DNA of 64,000 nucleotides from Maribacter_C sp947494565 (lineage in GTDB: Bacteria > Bacteroidota > Bacteroidia > Flavobacteriales > Flavobacteriaceae), in NCBI RefSeq assembly GCF_047345415.1, contig NZ_JBLFEP010000004.1:667696-731695 (forward strand), given 5' to 3'. Positions 62,944 through 64,000 of this stretch are shown one piece after another. A program made the position numbers and the translations under genes. The first letter of the stretch is position 1. Each line of letters opens with the position of its first letter. Under the pieces are notes generated by a model that had not been told where the DNA came from, searched no databases, and saw only the letters and a list, made by a program, of their open reading frames with translations.

Positions 62944-63705
62944 ATGAGTAATAAAGGAAAAGTAGCAGTAGTTACCGGAGCAACTGGTGGTATTGGATTT
63001 GCAGTAGCAAAGAGATTAGGGCAAGATGGTTATACCGTAGTTCTAAATGGTATTGAAGACGACAAAGGTGCTAAGAGAGTTGAAGAACTTACTGCGGAAG
63101 GAATTACTGCCGAATATTTGGGTTTTGATGTTACCAGCGATGATGCAGTAACTTCAAACATTAAGGCCATAGGTACTAAATACGGTAAAATAGATGTACT
63201 GGTTAACAATGCCGGTGGGCTTGGTGGTCGTTCTAGATTTGAAGAAATGACAACTGATTTCTATAGGTTTGTAATGGCATTAAACCTTGATTCCGTTTTT
63301 TTCGCTTCAAGGGCCGCTATCCCTTATCTTAAAAAAGGAGAGCACCCTTCTATCATCAACTATACTTCTAATGCGGGATGGACTGCTGGTGGGCCCGGAG
63401 CGGGAATCTACGGTACCTCTAAAGCTGGTGTTCATGCAATAACACGAGCTTTGGCGAAAGACTTGGCAGAATATGGTATTAGGGCTAATGCAGTATCTCC
63501 AGGTACAATTGATACCCCGTTCCACGCACAAATCAAAGCAACGAAACCAGAAGTTTTTGCTTCTTGGGCAAATAATATTATGCTAGGACGATTGGGCCAA
63601 CCGGAAGATGTTGCTGGCGTGATTTCTTTCTTGGCAAGTAAAGACGCTGCGTTCATTACGGCAGAAACCATCCAAATTGGAGGTGGACAGGCATTAGGTA
63701 TTTAA
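62944..63705 (+). CDS. SDR-family reductase, probable DEH reductase
   Basis: A 253-residue SDR with the canonical loop TGATGGIG, NNAGG, catalytic Ser in INYTSNAGW and YGTSK, and the end ETIQIGGGQALGI. The location between the importer and KDG kinase genes points to reduction of DEH to 2-keto-3-deoxygluconate with NAD(P)H, as done by the DehR enzymes of alginate degraders. The codon use is strongly A/T at third positions, unlike the next gene. Confidence 0.87.
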   Translation: MSNKGKVAVVTGATGGIGFAVAKRLGQDGYTVVLNGIEDDKGAKRVEELTAEGITAEYLGFDVTSDDAVTSNIKAIGTKYGKIDVLVNNAGGLGGRSRFEEMTTDFYRFVMALNLDSVFFASRAAIPYLKKGEHPSIINYTSNAGWTAGGPGAGIYGTSKAGVHAITRALAKDLAEYGIRANAVSPGTIDTPFHAQIKATKPEVFASWANNIMLGRLGQPEDVAGVISFLASKDAAFITAETIQIGGGQALGI

Positions 63706-63757
63706 AACCGAGCAACCGAGCTTATAGAGAACAATAATTATAATAGTAAGAGTTAAG

Positions 63758-64000
63758 ATGAAAAAAGTAGTAACCTTCGGAGAGATCATGCTCCGTTTGT
63801 CCCCTCCGGGATTCCTGAGATTCTCCCAGGCGAGTTCGTTCGATGTGGTCTACGGCGGCGGGGAGTCCAATGTCGCCGTGTCCCTGGCCAACTATGGGGT
63901 ACCGGTGGATTTCGTGACCCGTCTGCCCGATAACGATATCGGCGCATGTGCCCTGATGGAAATGCGCAAGCGCGGCGTGGGCGTGGACAAGATCGTCCAT
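63758..64000 (+). CDS. kdgK: 2-keto-3-deoxygluconate kinase, 5' part (cut by window edge)
   Basis: The first 81 codons of a PfkB-family sugar kinase: MKKVVTFGEIMLRLSP, then VYGGGESNVAVSLANYG with the substrate-binding Gly-Gly pair, and VTRLPDNDIGACALMEM. It would make KDPG for the aldolase KdgA. It follows the SDR by 52 nt in the same operon. From about the ninth codon the gene is very G/C-rich at third positions (about 53 of 70 codons by hand count), in sharp contrast to all neighbouring genes, which may mean recent transfer or strong codon selection. Confidence 0.9.
   Translation, partial: MKKVVTFGEIMLRLSPPGFLRFSQASSFDVVYGGGESNVAVSLANYGVPVDFVTRLPDNDIGACALMEMRKRGVGVDKIVH

Noticed and set aside
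1..64000. Search for tRNA, rRNA, CRISPR arrays, transposases and att-like repeats
   Set aside because: None could be recognised by reading; dedicated RNA and repeat searches could still find weak cases.

Overview
The window looks like a chromosomal segment of a marine Flavobacteriaceae bacterium, close in gene content to algae-degrading Zobellia, Maribacter or Arenibacter. The signs are SusC/SusD pairs, many lipoproteins with an acidic stretch after the lipobox Cys, Bacteroidota promoter elements (TTTG about 19 nt before TAnnTTTG), A/T-rich codon use, few Shine-Dalgarno sequences, and family versions typical of flavobacteria. I found no tRNA, rRNA, CRISPR array, insertion sequence or phage gene.

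Region 1 (1-17344). After the 3' end of a concanavalin-like polysaccharide-active gene, a minus-strand block of eleven genes makes and exports a surface polysaccharide. In transcription order these are a WecA/MraY-type initiating transferase, Wzx flippase, Wzy-like polymerase, GT4 glycosyltransferase, an alpha/alpha-toroid protein, AsnB-like amidotransferase, WecG/TagA transferase, FemAB-like protein, polysaccharide deacetylase, UDP-GlcNAc 2-epimerase, Wzc-type tyrosine kinase, and a beta-propeller protein. No wza or wzb is present.

Region 2 (17345-22748). Two S1-type sulfatase lipoproteins form a two-gene operon. A DnaQ-exonuclease/GIY-YIG fusion follows, with a pair of tiny coupled membrane proteins behind it.

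Region 3 (22749-31406). This holds a sulfide/persulfide gene set: a SulP transporter, a persulfide-dioxygenase-like MBL/rhodanese protein, a 34-aa membrane peptide, a DUF2892 protein and a nearby Crp/Fnr regulator. A dyad GTAAC-N4-GTTAC lies 21-22 nt upstream of a -7 box at both main promoters. A di-haem peroxidase, a DinB-like protein, an aldose epimerase-like protein and an M20 peptidase are interspersed.

Region 4 (31428-44261). Mixed housekeeping and accessory genes: CotH, cystathionine beta-synthase, a LolC/E-like permease, NamZ, a sterol-desaturase-like protein, YkgJ, a methyltransferase, a metalloprotease, QueE, a cytochrome c/sugar dehydrogenase, an RraA-like protein and a Tat-exported TIM-barrel protein.

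Region 5 (44321-64000, open at the right edge). This is a complete alginate utilisation locus: a gluconokinase-like gene, PL6 lyase, a tandem-domain PL7 lyase, KdgF, an SDR, SusC, SusD, two surface glycan-binding lipoproteins, two single-domain PL7 lyases, a GntR/FCD regulator (probable AusR), a hexuronate MFS importer, a probable DEH reductase and the start of KDG kinase. Four 25-nt operators (two TGGTnAACCA units 13 nt apart) sit at exactly the same offset from the -7 box of four promoters. The logic is: lyases cut alginate outside, SusCD and the MFS import products, KdgF opens the unsaturated monouronate to DEH, an SDR reduces it to KDG, and KdgK phosphorylates it. The aldolase KdgA is expected just beyond the window.
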